DNA of 64,000 nt from Tetracentron sinense. Its lineage: Eukaryota; Streptophyta; Magnoliopsida; Trochodendrales; Trochodendraceae. Shown piece after piece: positions 46,561 to 57,437 of the stretch; position 1 is the first letter of the stretch, and each line of letters opens with the position of its first letter. The DNA is taken from the NCBI GenBank assembly GCA_015143295.1, contig CM026570.1:10502047-10566046 (forward strand), given 5' to 3'. Position numbers and translations under genes: made by a program. Under the pieces are notes generated by a model that had not been told where the DNA came from, did not search any database, and saw only the letters and a program-made list of their open reading frames with translations.

Positions 46561-49395
46561 GATCTTCTCTGAAAAATGAGCACAATCCAAAACTCAAAAA
46601 CCTTTACACGTTTTGGGTAATAAAAATGTATTAAATGCATTAAGGGTTCAAGTTGCAAGAATACCAAAGGAAGCAAACCACAAACCACTACCCCATTCTC
46701 ACACACGTCCCTTGATTTTCAACCTTGGGTTACCTGAAAGCAAAGATCCAACAATTTATGGTGGATGAGAGATATATCATATCAACTCATACACTAAAGA
46801 CATATAAACAAACAAAAGTATATTTAATTAAATTGCTTAAAATGAAATCAAATCCTACATTCTCATAGATTTCAAGGGGGACCCATGGCGTGTGAAGAAT
46901 GGGCCCAAGAATTTTCATTAGCACTTGCATCCTTGCGCCATCTACCCCTGCCCTCATACATACCTCAATTTTTTGTTACCTTTACATTTTAGAAATACCC
47001 CTGTTTTGACTCTGGTTTTGAATATTAGGGATGCTCTCTGTGCATATACCAAGGAGGGCCCATTAATTACCAATCTCCATGGCCCATACTTCACACACCC
47101 TTATCTTAAGACTTTTATATTTTACTAGTTGAGGATGCACGTGCAAAGCATGTGCTTGCATTTAAAATAATGTTAAATAGATATATTAAATAAACTATAT
47201 ATATAGGTGAAAAAATAATAGATATTTGAGTTTCAATGCACGGTTTATTCAACAATGTTTCCTTAGTCTATTTGCAAAGTTTCTTACATCTTAATTCAAG
47301 CATCATGTTGTGGCCTAACTGAAAAGTTGAGTGGACATAATCCTTTCACAAATATAAAACATGAGATAATAATAAACTTAAATGATCACATAATAATACA
47401 TTGTTCAAACTATATGGATAGCAATAAAACACAATCCCAATCAAGTAAAATTATAACAAGTTGGAGTTTGACATCTTCTTTGTTGGTATTTAGCATTCTG
47501 CTTCTTGCATTGATATTTTAATTATTTAAAATATCATCACTAAGTCATGGGCCATTTGTTTGAGAATTTATTTTTAATTATTTAACAGAAATCATCACTA
47601 AGTCTTTTGGTATGGTGATATTAGAAAAATAAGGATTTTGCTATTGAGACCGTCCAGGGTGGAGATCGTTCTAAGACTGCTTGACAACAGCACGGGGATT
47701 CAATTTATTGAATCCCGAACCTTTTTTGTTTTTGGTTTCTCTATGCTATTGTGAGATGTTACAATTGTTAATAAGATGTTGCAATTGTTATTTAGTTGTT
47801 ATTGATATCCTTGGAGCACCAATAAAATTGTGGATCCTAACACCCTAAAATATTAATATTGTATCCTAATTCATAGAAGAATGGTAATATAAGATATGAT
47901 AAAATTTAAATAAAAGAAGCTAATCATTATTGCCGAAAACATAGATGAGAAGAACCTCAATAAATAAATAAAACTAAAAAGGAAAATCAAAACTTGCTTA
48001 CAACAAATGGAGAATTACTCATCCCATCTACCTAGTGTTAATTTGTTTTCTTTCTGTACCTGCACAATATCATTAGGAAATCACTAGTTAGAGTGAGAGT
48101 CTAGGAGAGATATACAAAGAGCACTAATTCATGCAAACAGGTTCAAGGGAGAGAAAAACAAAATAAATCGAAGGCTGCAATTGCAAGAAAACTTAGAAAA
48201 ACACCACTTAATTAACAATGACCAAAAACCTCTACAAAAATATATCATCAAATGCATTAAAAATAATAAATAAATAAACACTGATAAAATTTGCGAATTG
48301 GTGTCTCCCAAAGCTTCGAAAACATAACGCAGAAGAATAGTACACCTACCATGTCTATCTACGATTTGGGAGAAAAGAGATTGAAAAACAGAATAGAAAA
48401 TCATTGATAGTTTAGAGGAAAGAGAGGAGGGTGATTGAAGTGAGGTAGCGTGAGAAGGAGAGATAGGCATATAGTAACAAATAAAGAAGTATATAGTAGA
48501 AGAGTAAAGGGAGTGGCTTGCTTTTAAGAATACAAGGGCTATGATAAAGGAAAAACGTTTGTAACTTGTAGGGGGTATAATGGGATAACTTCGGACAAAG
48601 GATGTAGAAGGAAATATATGTAATAAATGTTAGAAGAAAAAGTTTTTGAGGGTTTAAGAACAATTTAGAGGAAGAGTACTGGGAGTGGTTTGCTTTCGAA
48701 AATATGAGGGATATGTCATTGGACTACCAAGCAGAGCTCTACTTCATGGCAGAAGAGTGGAACTCCCTTTTAGTGTAAAGGTGATGAAACTTTTGTAATT
48801 ATGTGTTTATGTGTAGGATCTTACCTGGGATTGCAAATCCCAAGTTTGTCCATGAAGAACGGATCTAATTTAACAATTTTGCAAAATACTTTTCCCTCTA
48901 TAATTTCAAGATTGCCACTGCCAATAAGAAAAAGTGGGAGTGCTGCTTTGTTTAGATATAGAGAGACTGACACTTTTTCTGTGATTACAAAATTGCCACG
49001 GCCAATAGGTAAAAAGTGAAGCTCCACTTTGTATTTAAACTTTATTGGAAAATGTTTGTAAGGGTAAGGGGCCATGGCCCCCAAAATTTTTAAAATTTAT
49101 ATATATATAATATTTTTTAAAATACATAATATATAAATTTTGTATATAGTGCCCCAAAAAAAAAATTACAAATTTTTTATATGTATAATATAAAGGGATT
49201 GATTCTTTATGTGTCCCTTTTAACCCTATTTAAGATTTATCATCTTAGGAGTTAATATTTTTTTAATAAAAACCAAGGGTAGATGTCGACCTTAAGGGTG
49301 AGTGAATCTTAATCACAATTAATGGGTGTTAAAACGGACATGTCGCGCATGTGAAATATTTTTTTCCTGAAAACCAAGGATAAGTGGGTGAACCC

Positions 49396-49548
49396 TAATG
49401 CTATGTTTGATTGCCAAGAAAATAAATGAAAACATGGAAAATAAAAGAAAATTTTAGATTTCTAATATACTTCTTAGTAGTGTTTTATCTAATTTTCTTT
49501 TCTTTTCCATGTTTTCTCTTATTTTCTCAGTAACCAAACATTGGGTAA
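49396..49548. mobile_element. 147-bp MITE, TSD TAA, absent from copy A
   Basis: The element 49399-49545 has inverted ends around ATGTTTGATTGCCAAGAAAAT and ATTTTCTCAGTAACCAAACAT. TAA flanks it on both sides. Copy A has the empty site (CCCTAAGGGTGG, about 4659). The 3-base TAA duplication suggests PIF/Harbinger mobilisation. Confidence 0.85.
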
Positions 49549-49640
49549 GGGTGGCTGAATCTTAACCACAATTAAAGTGTGTCAAAAGTGACACATGGCA
49601 ATGTCAGTGGAATAATCGGACTCTCCCAAGTCCGGTTACA

Positions 49641-50514
49641 ACTAGAGATGATTAAGAGTCTTTTCACTTTTTCTTGTTGATGAACCTTTTTTGGAATGCA
49701 ACATTAAACCACGATTGGACTCATTACTCAAAAATCGGGGTTATGCCCCCCATACCCTAATCCCATTAATTTTCTTGATTTATCTAGTTTCCCCCCCCCC
49801 CCAAAGAAAAATTCTTGGCTCCGCCCTACTCTATGAGATATAGCAGTAATATGTTCAGTAACACTGATTTCTTTATCCAAATTATCCTTCCATTCTGTTT
49901 GGTGACATATCATTGTCTGGGCCTACTGATCCTATTCTAGTTAGGAATGAAATCAATCAAATTTCAAACTGACAGTTCCCCTGATCATCAAGGTTTGAAA
50001 TCCCATGAAATCCGGGTTTCTAAATCTTGGTTTTTAGATATTAAATACTTTTAAAAAAGAATTAATTTTTTTTTTCTAAAAACCAAAGGATGGATGGGTG
50101 AATCATAGGGATGGATGAATCTTAACCACAATTAAGGGATGTCAAAAGGGACATGTGATGACCTCAGGGGTGATAACTGGATTTGCCAAATCCGGTGATA
50201 ACCGTAAAAGATTTGGTTTCATACTCCTATTGTATCTACAAACTACAAACCTGGTATAATAATGACAGTCAAAATTTGAAGATACTGGCGATGGTCTCAG
50301 ACAAAAAAAAAGTAGACAAGGAGCAACGTGATTAAGATCTTTAAAGGATAAACTTTTAATCTTGCTTATCAAACAACCTACACAAGTAAAATTATACATA
50401 GAATTCCGAGAAACAAAAAGAGAGAATTAATGTAATAAAAAGGGTGTGATGTTCATTGAGCCATGTTGTCCAAGAAAGGTGAAATATTTTAACTAGACAC
50501 TCTCCATTCTTTAT
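49641..50514. other. Spacer 3' of gene 2 with MITE remnants
   Basis: It contains a CTTGGCTCCGCC end resembling that of the element at 8040 (about 49815). A run of 14 C lies at about 49789. A foldback MITE right half is at 50040-50215 (AAACCAAAGGATGGATGGGTG ... GATTTGGTTT). No gene. Confidence 0.5.
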
Positions 50515-52433
50515 TTATTCTGTCATAGATTCAATGCATTGCAGCTTTTCCTCTATGCCCACCCCAGGGCCCTCTTCGATTGAAAGACAATTCAAGGGCT
50601 TCACGTAGACCCCGATGGCATCAATGTACAGGGCAGACCGTCCATGGAATCCCACAATCACGCAGCCTTTCATAGCTGGTAAAGAGAAAGACGTGCCAAC
50701 TTCCGAACCAAACGGTCCATACTCGCTTTTATTTGTGATGAACCGGAGAGATGTTACTACGATGGGCCCCTTTCCGTTGCTGTAGATCGTGCCGTATGAC
50801 CCGCTTACAGCCGTCAGATACTCATGAGGCCAATCAAAATCAATCTTATCAGTTCGGGGTCCACCACCTCCAATTTTCATCTCACCCTTATCGTGGGTTT
50901 TGAAGACTATGGAATCAATCCCCGCTGCGTGAGTGATTGTAATCTGCGTTATCCCACCTCTGGCGCTGTGACTCCAGTGAGTGCCACCCCTTCCTCCCCA
51001 TGGACCCACCGAGATTGGTTCGTACTCTTTCTGCACCATAACAACAAACACAAATCCTAAAATTAAAAAGAGGAGTACCAATACTTACAATTTAAAACTC
51101 TTGTTATGGGTACAACACTTTTCATTAATATCCCTTCACATCTCATCTGATTAAGAAAATAATTTTTTTCAAATTCGACAAAAGTAGCAATACATGTCGC
51201 AACAATAGTTAAAGTTTGGAAATTTGCATCTGACAAGTATTTCCCAATTGAAAATATGCAAGGGGAGAGAGTAAAGTGCACCCCTTATGTTTTAGAAAAA
51301 ATCATTACCGATGTGGATATCCTCAATAGTTTTAAGGCATCATTCCACTCATGGGGAGCCTTCTTGCTAGCCATGGCCCGACCAATGGTGATGAGTGCAA
51401 GTGGTAAACCCTCACATTCTAAGGCAACTCTAGCAGCAAGTTCAGGTATTTGATGGTGAGAATTGAAAGCCTCATTTCCAACAATCTTTTTAAATAGATC
51501 CCATGCTTCATTCCAACCTAAGCATTCTGCTTTGAAATTCTTTTGAGCCTCCATTTGTAGGCTCACAGCCTGCGACGGTGTAGTGAATATTACCTTAGAC
51601 TTGTTTCTATTGTCAGGATGAGGAATTCCAATACGTTCAAAATCAATTGGATCCCATATGTCATCCAACAACACTACAAATCTTTTCTTGCTCAAGACAT
51701 TAAAGATGAATATAGCACGTTGGTCCTCATCTTCTGGTAATTTCAAGCCCAGCCGATCCCCAATAGTCTTTTGAACCCTCATTAGGTTTGATTCTTTAGT
51801 TACTTCGACCCAAATCACCACATCAAAATCATGGGTTCCTCGGTGGAGAAACTCGTTATTGATTTTCTTCAAGAGTGCCGTCTTTCCAATACCTCGCATG
51901 CCGTATACTCCAATAATTCCCACCTCATCTTCTTCTATAATGCACTTCCAAACATTCTCAATCATCAAATCCATGCCCACGGTCGGCCTGCTGGGCATTT
52001 CTTTTACTTTAGCCAGAGTCAAAGGATCAGCCACTTCAATGAAATTCCCGTCGGTTCTAAATTTCGTCACAACTGTTAGCTTTTCGGCTACCGTCTTTCC
52101 GATCTTGTAGCTAGAACAACAGTTCAAGGGACAGCAACCTCCAAGACACATCTTTGAAATCTCTTGAGAAGCTTTTTCTATAACTAGTTCCACTTCAGGT
52201 TCCATTTCTTCTACCATTTGGAGCCAGGTTTCCACTCGCTCTCTGGGCTTCATTTCACTTACCTGGGCTTCGTTGACCTTTCTCTTCATCTCATCCCTTT
52301 CGCCCTTCAATTTCCGCATTTCAGACTTTAGGGAGTCGAGATTTTCTCGGAGTTCACAGATGTAAACTGCAAGTGTTGCACCGCAATCCCATATCTTAGA
52401 TAAGGAGGCAACGATTGGGGTCAGAATAGACAT
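50515..52433 (-). CDS. CC-NB(ARC1)-jacalin fusion protein, gene 2
   Basis: Exon 1 is 52433-51309 (375 codons), the intron 51308-51031 (278 bases, GTAATG...GTGCAG, phase 0), exon 2 51030-50515, giving 546 residues. The coiled coil is at about 20-90. The NB-ARC has P-loop GMRGIGKTALLKK (about 178), FDVVIWVEVTKES, kinase-2 RFVVLLDDIW (251-260), RNBS-B KVIFTT, RNBS-C ECLGWNEAWDLFKK and GLPL (342-345). It ends at HEWNDALKLLRISTS, exactly where gene 1 ends. No ARC2, MHD or LRR. The jacalin domain (GPWGGRGGTHWS ... ALYIDAIGV) has Ala for the usual Gly of the GxxxD sugar loop (508-512), so ligand preference may differ. It has about 15 extra C-terminal residues. Shared junction, phase and open frames in two diverged paralogs argue for a functional design rather than an accident. 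Confidence 0.9.
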
Positions 52434-52523
52434 GGCTAGCTTTCAAGAGATTCTAAGTTATAGTGGTAAAGGATTTCAGCCAAAGAGAAGTTTACCTACA
52501 ACCCAATGCAATTCAAGAATTAG

Positions 52524-52554
52524 CTCTTGGATTTTATGAAGCGATTTTGGGCTT
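52524..52554 (-). promoter_or_regulatory. Conserved TATA-like core promoter of gene 2
   Basis: Minus-strand CTTCATAAAATCCAAGAG, identical to the sequence before gene 1 and about 90-105 bases before the ATG. Confidence 0.5.
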
Positions 52555-52651
52555 GGAAAGTAGGAAAATACGCGCTTTTGGAGGGTCTGATCGAATAATA
52601 AAAAATTACGCTTTACAAGTCCACCTCTGTTTCCAACATTTAAATTGGAGG

Positions 52652-52757
52652 AGTGCTAGCCCTACTACTCTCACCCCTTTCTTACTCTCACATCCAACCA
52701 CCTGTTTATTCATTTTTGAATAGGTGTTTGGCTGAATGTAAGAGTAGGGCTAGCACT
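52652..52757. mobile_element. Foldback hairpin element
   Basis: AGTGCTAGCCCTACT on the left pairs with AGTAGGGCTAGCACT on the right, around a short loop. It is similar to the ends at 12939-13075. It would form a strong hairpin. The target duplication is unclear. Confidence 0.6.
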
Positions 52758-52929
52758 ACTGTTTAAATAGACCACTATTAGTACTTAGTAGCTGGCAGGC
52801 TGGTCCACGGGCATAAATTTTTTTTAAAACTGCTACTTGTATACATTTTGTTTTTTGTAACCACTTGTCCCTTAATTTCGAATATCAAAAAAAAGAAAAC
52901 AAGTTGACCCTTGGACTCGGTCTTCATTC

Positions 52930-53262
52930 GAATGAAATCTTCTACGGTTATAACTGGAGTTGGGATGTCCGGTTACGCCCTTGAGGTCACCTTGTGTCCC
53001 TCACCCATCCTTAGAATTCATCCACGTACTCTTGGCTCTTAGAAAAAAAATATTTTAAAAAATTAACTCTAGGAATTAGTGAGTTTTAACCGATGTTTAA
53101 AAAAATTAAATTTTTTTTCTAAAATTTAAGAATAGGTAGGTGAACCCTAGGGGTAAGTGAATTTTAACCATTGTTAAAGAATGTTAAAAAGGATACTTGG
53201 CGACCTCAGAGGCGTAACCAGACTCCCTCCAGTCCGGTTATAACCATAAAAGATTTCATTCC
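52930..53262. mobile_element. Foldback MITE of the window's main family
   Basis: The ends are GAATGAAATCTTCTACGGTT and its inverted match AACCATAAAAGATTTCATTC. The next layer is CCGGTTACGCCCTTGAGGTC / GACCTCAGAGGCGTAACC, then the usual arms and AT loop. No clear target duplication. Confidence 0.65.
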
Positions 53263-53635
53263 ACCTTAAAATACAAGCCTATCCGAAGACGTGGGTTTGG
53301 AATGAGGAATGGACAGGACAGATGAAATAGACAAATTGGTCCCCAATTTCAATCCCATTAGCTCATTATAAAATTACGAATATAATTGAAGCCTTTCCAG
53401 AGGTTGAAGTGCAGAATTGAAATTCTAGCTTGGTTGGGCGGAATTTTATTTCAAACAAGTAGTGATCTTTTAAGAATTGAAAAAGAAAAAACATTAAGCA
53501 TGATTTAAACACTTACACATGACATCATTCTACTAATAAAAGTATAAAGAGTATGCAAAACTTTATGTTGACTAAATTACCCTTTATTAGTTATTAGTTA
53601 CCAATTAAACTTTCCCTTCCTTTGGGCTCTCCATT
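53263..53635. other. Intergenic, nothing recognised
   Basis: No supported gene, RNA or repeat. Confidence 0.4.
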
Positions 53636-53992
53636 GGCATGGCCGAGCCGGGCTGGGCTTGGCTCGAGCTTGGTAGGAATACTTTTTAAAAAATTTAAAT
53701 ATTTTTTTATATTATTTATATATAATAATGATTTATAAATAATATTTTTTATGTTTTGAAATAATATTACAGCCGAGCCGAGCTCGGGTCGACTCAGCCC
53801 GAATCGAGCCTCAATCGAGCCGGGCTAAATCAAACAAGCCTTGGTTCGAGCTTGGCTTGATCATATTTCAAGCTTGAAAACTCAGCTCAATCAACTTAGC
53901 TTGATTGAGCCTAAAAATCAAACTTGAGCTCGGCTTGATTGGGCTGAGCCGAGCCAAGCAATCAAGCTTGCCCAGCTTGTGTACACCCCTAA
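53636..53992. mobile_element. hAT-like fragment rich in GAGCC/GGCTC motifs
   Basis: The right end reads, inverted, AGGGGTGTACACAAGCTGGG, typical of a common plant repeat thought to be hAT-like. The body is a dense set of GAGCCGAGC / GCTCGGCTTG motifs in both orientations with an A/T core at 53690-53770. The left end is not defined. Confidence 0.5.
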
Positions 53993-54520
53993 TTAGCCCC
54001 TATAGTTAGGGATTGCTCTCAAAATACCTACCTTTTAAAAACTCTTCTCTTAATGCCCCAACACATATGAACAAGTAGGCACATGTGAACTTTTTTCTAT
54101 TTTATCCAAAGCATTTGAAGGAAAAACATTTCTATCCCCTCCATTATTCCTCAACCATGGAGAGCTCCCTTCGTTCCCAAAATTTTTATTACCTATCATT
54201 TCGAGTAAGATTTTCACAAGAGAGCTTCATTCCTCTAAACTACTAACCTGGAGTATGAGAAAATGTCATTAACGGATAAAAACACCTATTTTCGGGTTTC
54301 TTGTGTTTTTGTTTTACAAAAATTACTTTAAAGTGAAGAAAAAATATTATAATCATAACATTTCGACTTTAAACCTCAAATCCCATGTTAGATGGGTTTA
54401 CATGTATTTTCTTTGAATTTTTAATGATTTTACAGTGTACAATCGATACTCAATAAGTCGGGTCGATACTTCGTATCGATACTGGTTGTGTTCCAAAGTT
54501 GAAGACAACCTGTATCATTA

Positions 54521-54690
54521 TGAGTATCGATATGTATTAATATGGGTATTGCAAGTGTATTGACCACGTTTATCAACCAGCATCAATATGTATTGATATG
54601 TACTGATATGAATATCGATATGTACTAATATGGGTATTGAGCAGGTGTATCGACCATGTGTATCAACTAGTATCGATATGTATCGTCCAT
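54521..54690. repeat. Tandem repeat, unit about 88 bp
   Basis: Two imperfect copies start TATCGATATGTA(T/C)TAATATGGGTATTG at 54525 and 54613. Each continues GTAT(T/C)GACCA(C/T)G and TATCAAC. Shorter TATCGAT motifs precede them from 54446. Confidence 0.7.
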
Positions 54691-55074
54691 GCGTGCAAAA
54701 AACTTCATTAAAATCCAGATTTTTGTGGATTTTTCATATATTTTCAAGAACACTCTTATTAAGTTTGTACTAAAACACCCATTAAAGGAGAAATGAGTGA
54801 GAAGCTTCATGAGATGGGAAGATAAGGAGACTGGGAAGCTTCTCCAATCTCATGCTCACGTATGTAAATTCTTTTCTTCTTATTCTTCTTCTCCGTCAAA
54901 ACTATTCTTTTGAGTATTTATGGTATTGGAGGGGTGTTTCAGACTTTTCATAAATAAGGAATTATGAAAAAATAGTCATAAGGGCATTATGAGAAAGGTT
55001 TTTAAAAGGTGGGTAGTTTGAGAACAATAGCATATTATGGGGGTAATCTGGGCAAAACCCTACTTTAGTATCAG
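54691..55074. other. Intergenic, nothing recognised
   Basis: No supported feature. Confidence 0.4.
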
Positions 55075-55167
55075 CAAAAGCACTCTGCTAGGCCAACACT
55101 GACACTGATAGATGAAAGCTAGGGGAGAGAATGGGATTAGATACCCGGTAATCCTAGTCGTAAACCA
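55075..55167 (+). pseudogene. Nuclear plastid insert: fragment of 16S rRNA
   Basis: AAAGCACTCTGCTAGGCC, GACACTGA, GAAAGCTAGGGGAG, GAATGGGATTAGATACCC and CCTAGTCGTAAAC appear in order and spacing as in the 790-loop region of small-subunit rRNA. The text fits plastid rather than plant mitochondrial 18S (CCTAG.CGTAAAC after the AGTAGTC-like block). Scattered changes and small deletions show it is a decayed NUPT of about 90 bases, not a functional rRNA. Confidence 0.85.
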
Positions 55168-55885
55168 CTAAGCTCTCTCGAGGGCTTGCTAAAGAATAAG
55201 AAAGAGGAATCTCATGTAAATATCATGGAATAAGATTTGATCTTATTCATGGGGATGCCGTAAATATCCCTGGAGGGTATCTAAGGGAATATAAAGTCTT
55301 GTGCCTAGGATCCAAGTAAAGAAAAAGTTATATTAGTGGAAGGGAATTGGGAAGTCTTCATAGAACCTAACCATTCAATCTTGCATTCTTTTAGACAGTT
55401 AAATAGATCTCAGATTTCCTCCCTCACCTTAGGATAAATGTTGTAGATCAGATGATTATGGTCATTTGAACGGTTAGGATTTTTGCTCAATGAACTCGTC
55501 AATTTCTTGAAGCTTTCGGCTTTTCATAGGTTAGGATAGTTTAGGTCCGTCAATAGATCTGATCAAGATTCAGATCTAACTGAATCCAATCCGTTTAGAG
55601 ATGACCATGATCCTATTACAGATTTCGTCAGATTGGATACGGAACTGAGATCTTGAATCCGGTTAGAATTGGATCAAATTTGGATCTATAGTAATCCAAT
55701 TCGATGATAATAATAATAATAATAATATAAAGAGGATGCCCTATGTTCAAAACCTTGATTGAATTTTTTTATAATTCCAAAACTACCATTTGCTCTTATC
55801 TCATCTTCTTCTTATATATAATGACAAACTCTTGAATGTTTGCTTAATTCTCATACTACTCCTCACTCATCTATCTATTAGGCTT
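55168..55885. other. Intergenic, nothing recognised
   Basis: No supported gene. A short (AAT)n run is at about 55708-55728. Repeated GGATC(A)GATCCAAT-like text at 55560-55710 is not resolved into an element. Confidence 0.4.
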
Positions 55886-56440
55886 GAAATTCTCTATGGT
55901 TGTAACGAACTCCTTAGAGTTAGTTACGCCACTATGGTCTCCATGTGTCCCTTTTAACTATGGTTAAGATTCACCCACCCTTAGGGTTCACCCATTTATC
56001 CTTGGATTTTAGAAAAAATATGAAAACAATTTAACCCTAGGAATTAGTGAATGTTAACTAGGGTTTAAAGAAATAATATTTTTTTTCTAAAAACCAAGGA
56101 AAGGTGGGTCTCTAGGAGTAGATGAATCTTAACCATAGTTAAGGGGTATCCAAAGAGACGCATGGCAACCTCAAGAGTGTAACTAGACTACAACTGCGGT
56201 TAATATTCACACACCCCTAGGGTTCACCCACTTATTATTGGCTTTTAGAAAAAAATATTATTTTTTTAAAACCTTAGTTAAAATTCACTAACTACTAGGG
56301 TTTTAAAAAAAATTCATTATTTTTTTCTAAAAACCAAAGAAAAGTGGGTGAACCATGGGGGTGGATGAATCTTAATCACAAAGGGTTTTTAAAAGGACAC
56401 ATGACGACCTCAGTGGCGTAACCGGACTCCTCGCTCTCTT
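55886..56440. mobile_element. Two adjacent foldback MITE copies
   Basis: Copy 1 (about 55886-56200) and copy 2 (about 56200-56440) each have TTAAGATTCACCCACCCTTAGG-type arms, an AAAAAATATTATTTTTTT loop and the inverted arms. Outer ends contain GTAACGAACTCC and GTAACCGGACTCC. Target duplications are not resolved. Confidence 0.6.
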
Positions 56441-56910
56441 GGTAAAATACTCCAAAAGAAGAACGTCTCGTCAAGGTCCGGCCTGCCCCTTTCTTTGTTA
56501 TACCCAAACTGCCTTTTAAGCTTTTTGGTTCTTAAAATGTCCATACGTCATATTTCTAAAAGGAACATTTCCCTAAGAATTTTATTTAACCAAAATGTCT
56601 CTCAAATTTCTATACCCAAAATATTCTTTAATTTTTCTTTTCGAAATGATCTCACCAGGGTCCCTCTTCCAAGTCTCTCTCCCCTTCCTCTCTCTCATGT
56701 GCATCGCACGCCGCCCACTAGTAATAATAATAATGTTAGATGTTAGATGCTTTAACCTTAAAAATTAATGAATCTTAATCACAGTTAAAGGCAGTTAAAA
56801 GGGGGGCATGTAGTGAGAAAAAAAAGGGGCTCCTCGCTGCGAGGAGAGGATTATAGTTCTGGGAGTGTGCGGCCATAGAGATTGATGGAGCCTACGATTG
56901 ACATCCCTAA
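56441..56910. other. Intergenic with a short hairpin
   Basis: No gene. CTCCTCGCTGCGAGGAG (56832-56848) is a perfect small stem-loop. Confidence 0.45.
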
Positions 56911-57170
56911 GAGCACCTCCAACGCACTCCCTAAAAGCAAGAATATCGGCAAAATAGGTAACTTTTTCAAAACCACGTGCTCCAACGCACTCCCTAAACC
57001 GTAACCCCATTATGCCGGAAAGGTTTTTGCTCGGCAATAAGAGCACCTCCAACGCACTCCCTAAAAGCAAGGATATCGGCAAAATAGGTAACTTTTTCAA
57101 AACCACGTGCTCCAACGCACTCCCTAAACCGTAACCCCATTATGCCGGAAAGGTTTTTGCTTGGCAATAA
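56911..57170 (+). repeat. Tandemly duplicated left end of the Harbinger element (2 x 130 bp)
   Basis: Units 56911-57040 and 57041-57170 differ at two positions. Each starts GAGCACCTCCAACGCACTCC right after TAA and repeats CTCCAACGCACTCCCTAAA internally. It could be an end duplication or insertion of one element beside a solo end. Confidence 0.88.
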
Positions 57171-57437
57171 TGCCGAGCGTTTTGCTTCCGCCAAATGATA
57201 TTTCAATATATATTTTTTTTAATTTTCTAAAAGCTGTTGAAACCTGACTCTTCAACGGCTAAATGCAACGGCTCTCTCCCTTCAACGGTAATGTTCTCCC
57301 ACCCACTGTGTCTTCTTTAAAATGGGTTCAACCGGGATTGTTCTCTTCACTAGTTTTGGTGAAGAGAACAATCCTCCCACTGGTTTTGATATACCACTTT
57401 TTAAAAAAAAATAGTCTTCTTCTTTAAGGGGTAGAAT

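Larger units (their letters stand above)
46243..49640. repeat. Segmental duplication, copy B
   Basis: Partner of 1-4757. It separates gene 1 (5' side) from gene 2 (3' side), so the repeat unit is gene plus intergenic spacer. It lacks the MITE found at 2561-3063, has lost about 900 bases including the 5' half of the SINE, and carries a private 147-base MITE at 49399-49545. No gene recognised inside. Confidence 0.9.

Noticed and set aside
49789..49802. Run of 14 C as an assembly gap or error
   Set aside because: It lies next to a CTTGGCTCCGCC transposon end that is C-rich elsewhere in the window, so a natural homopolymer is as likely.
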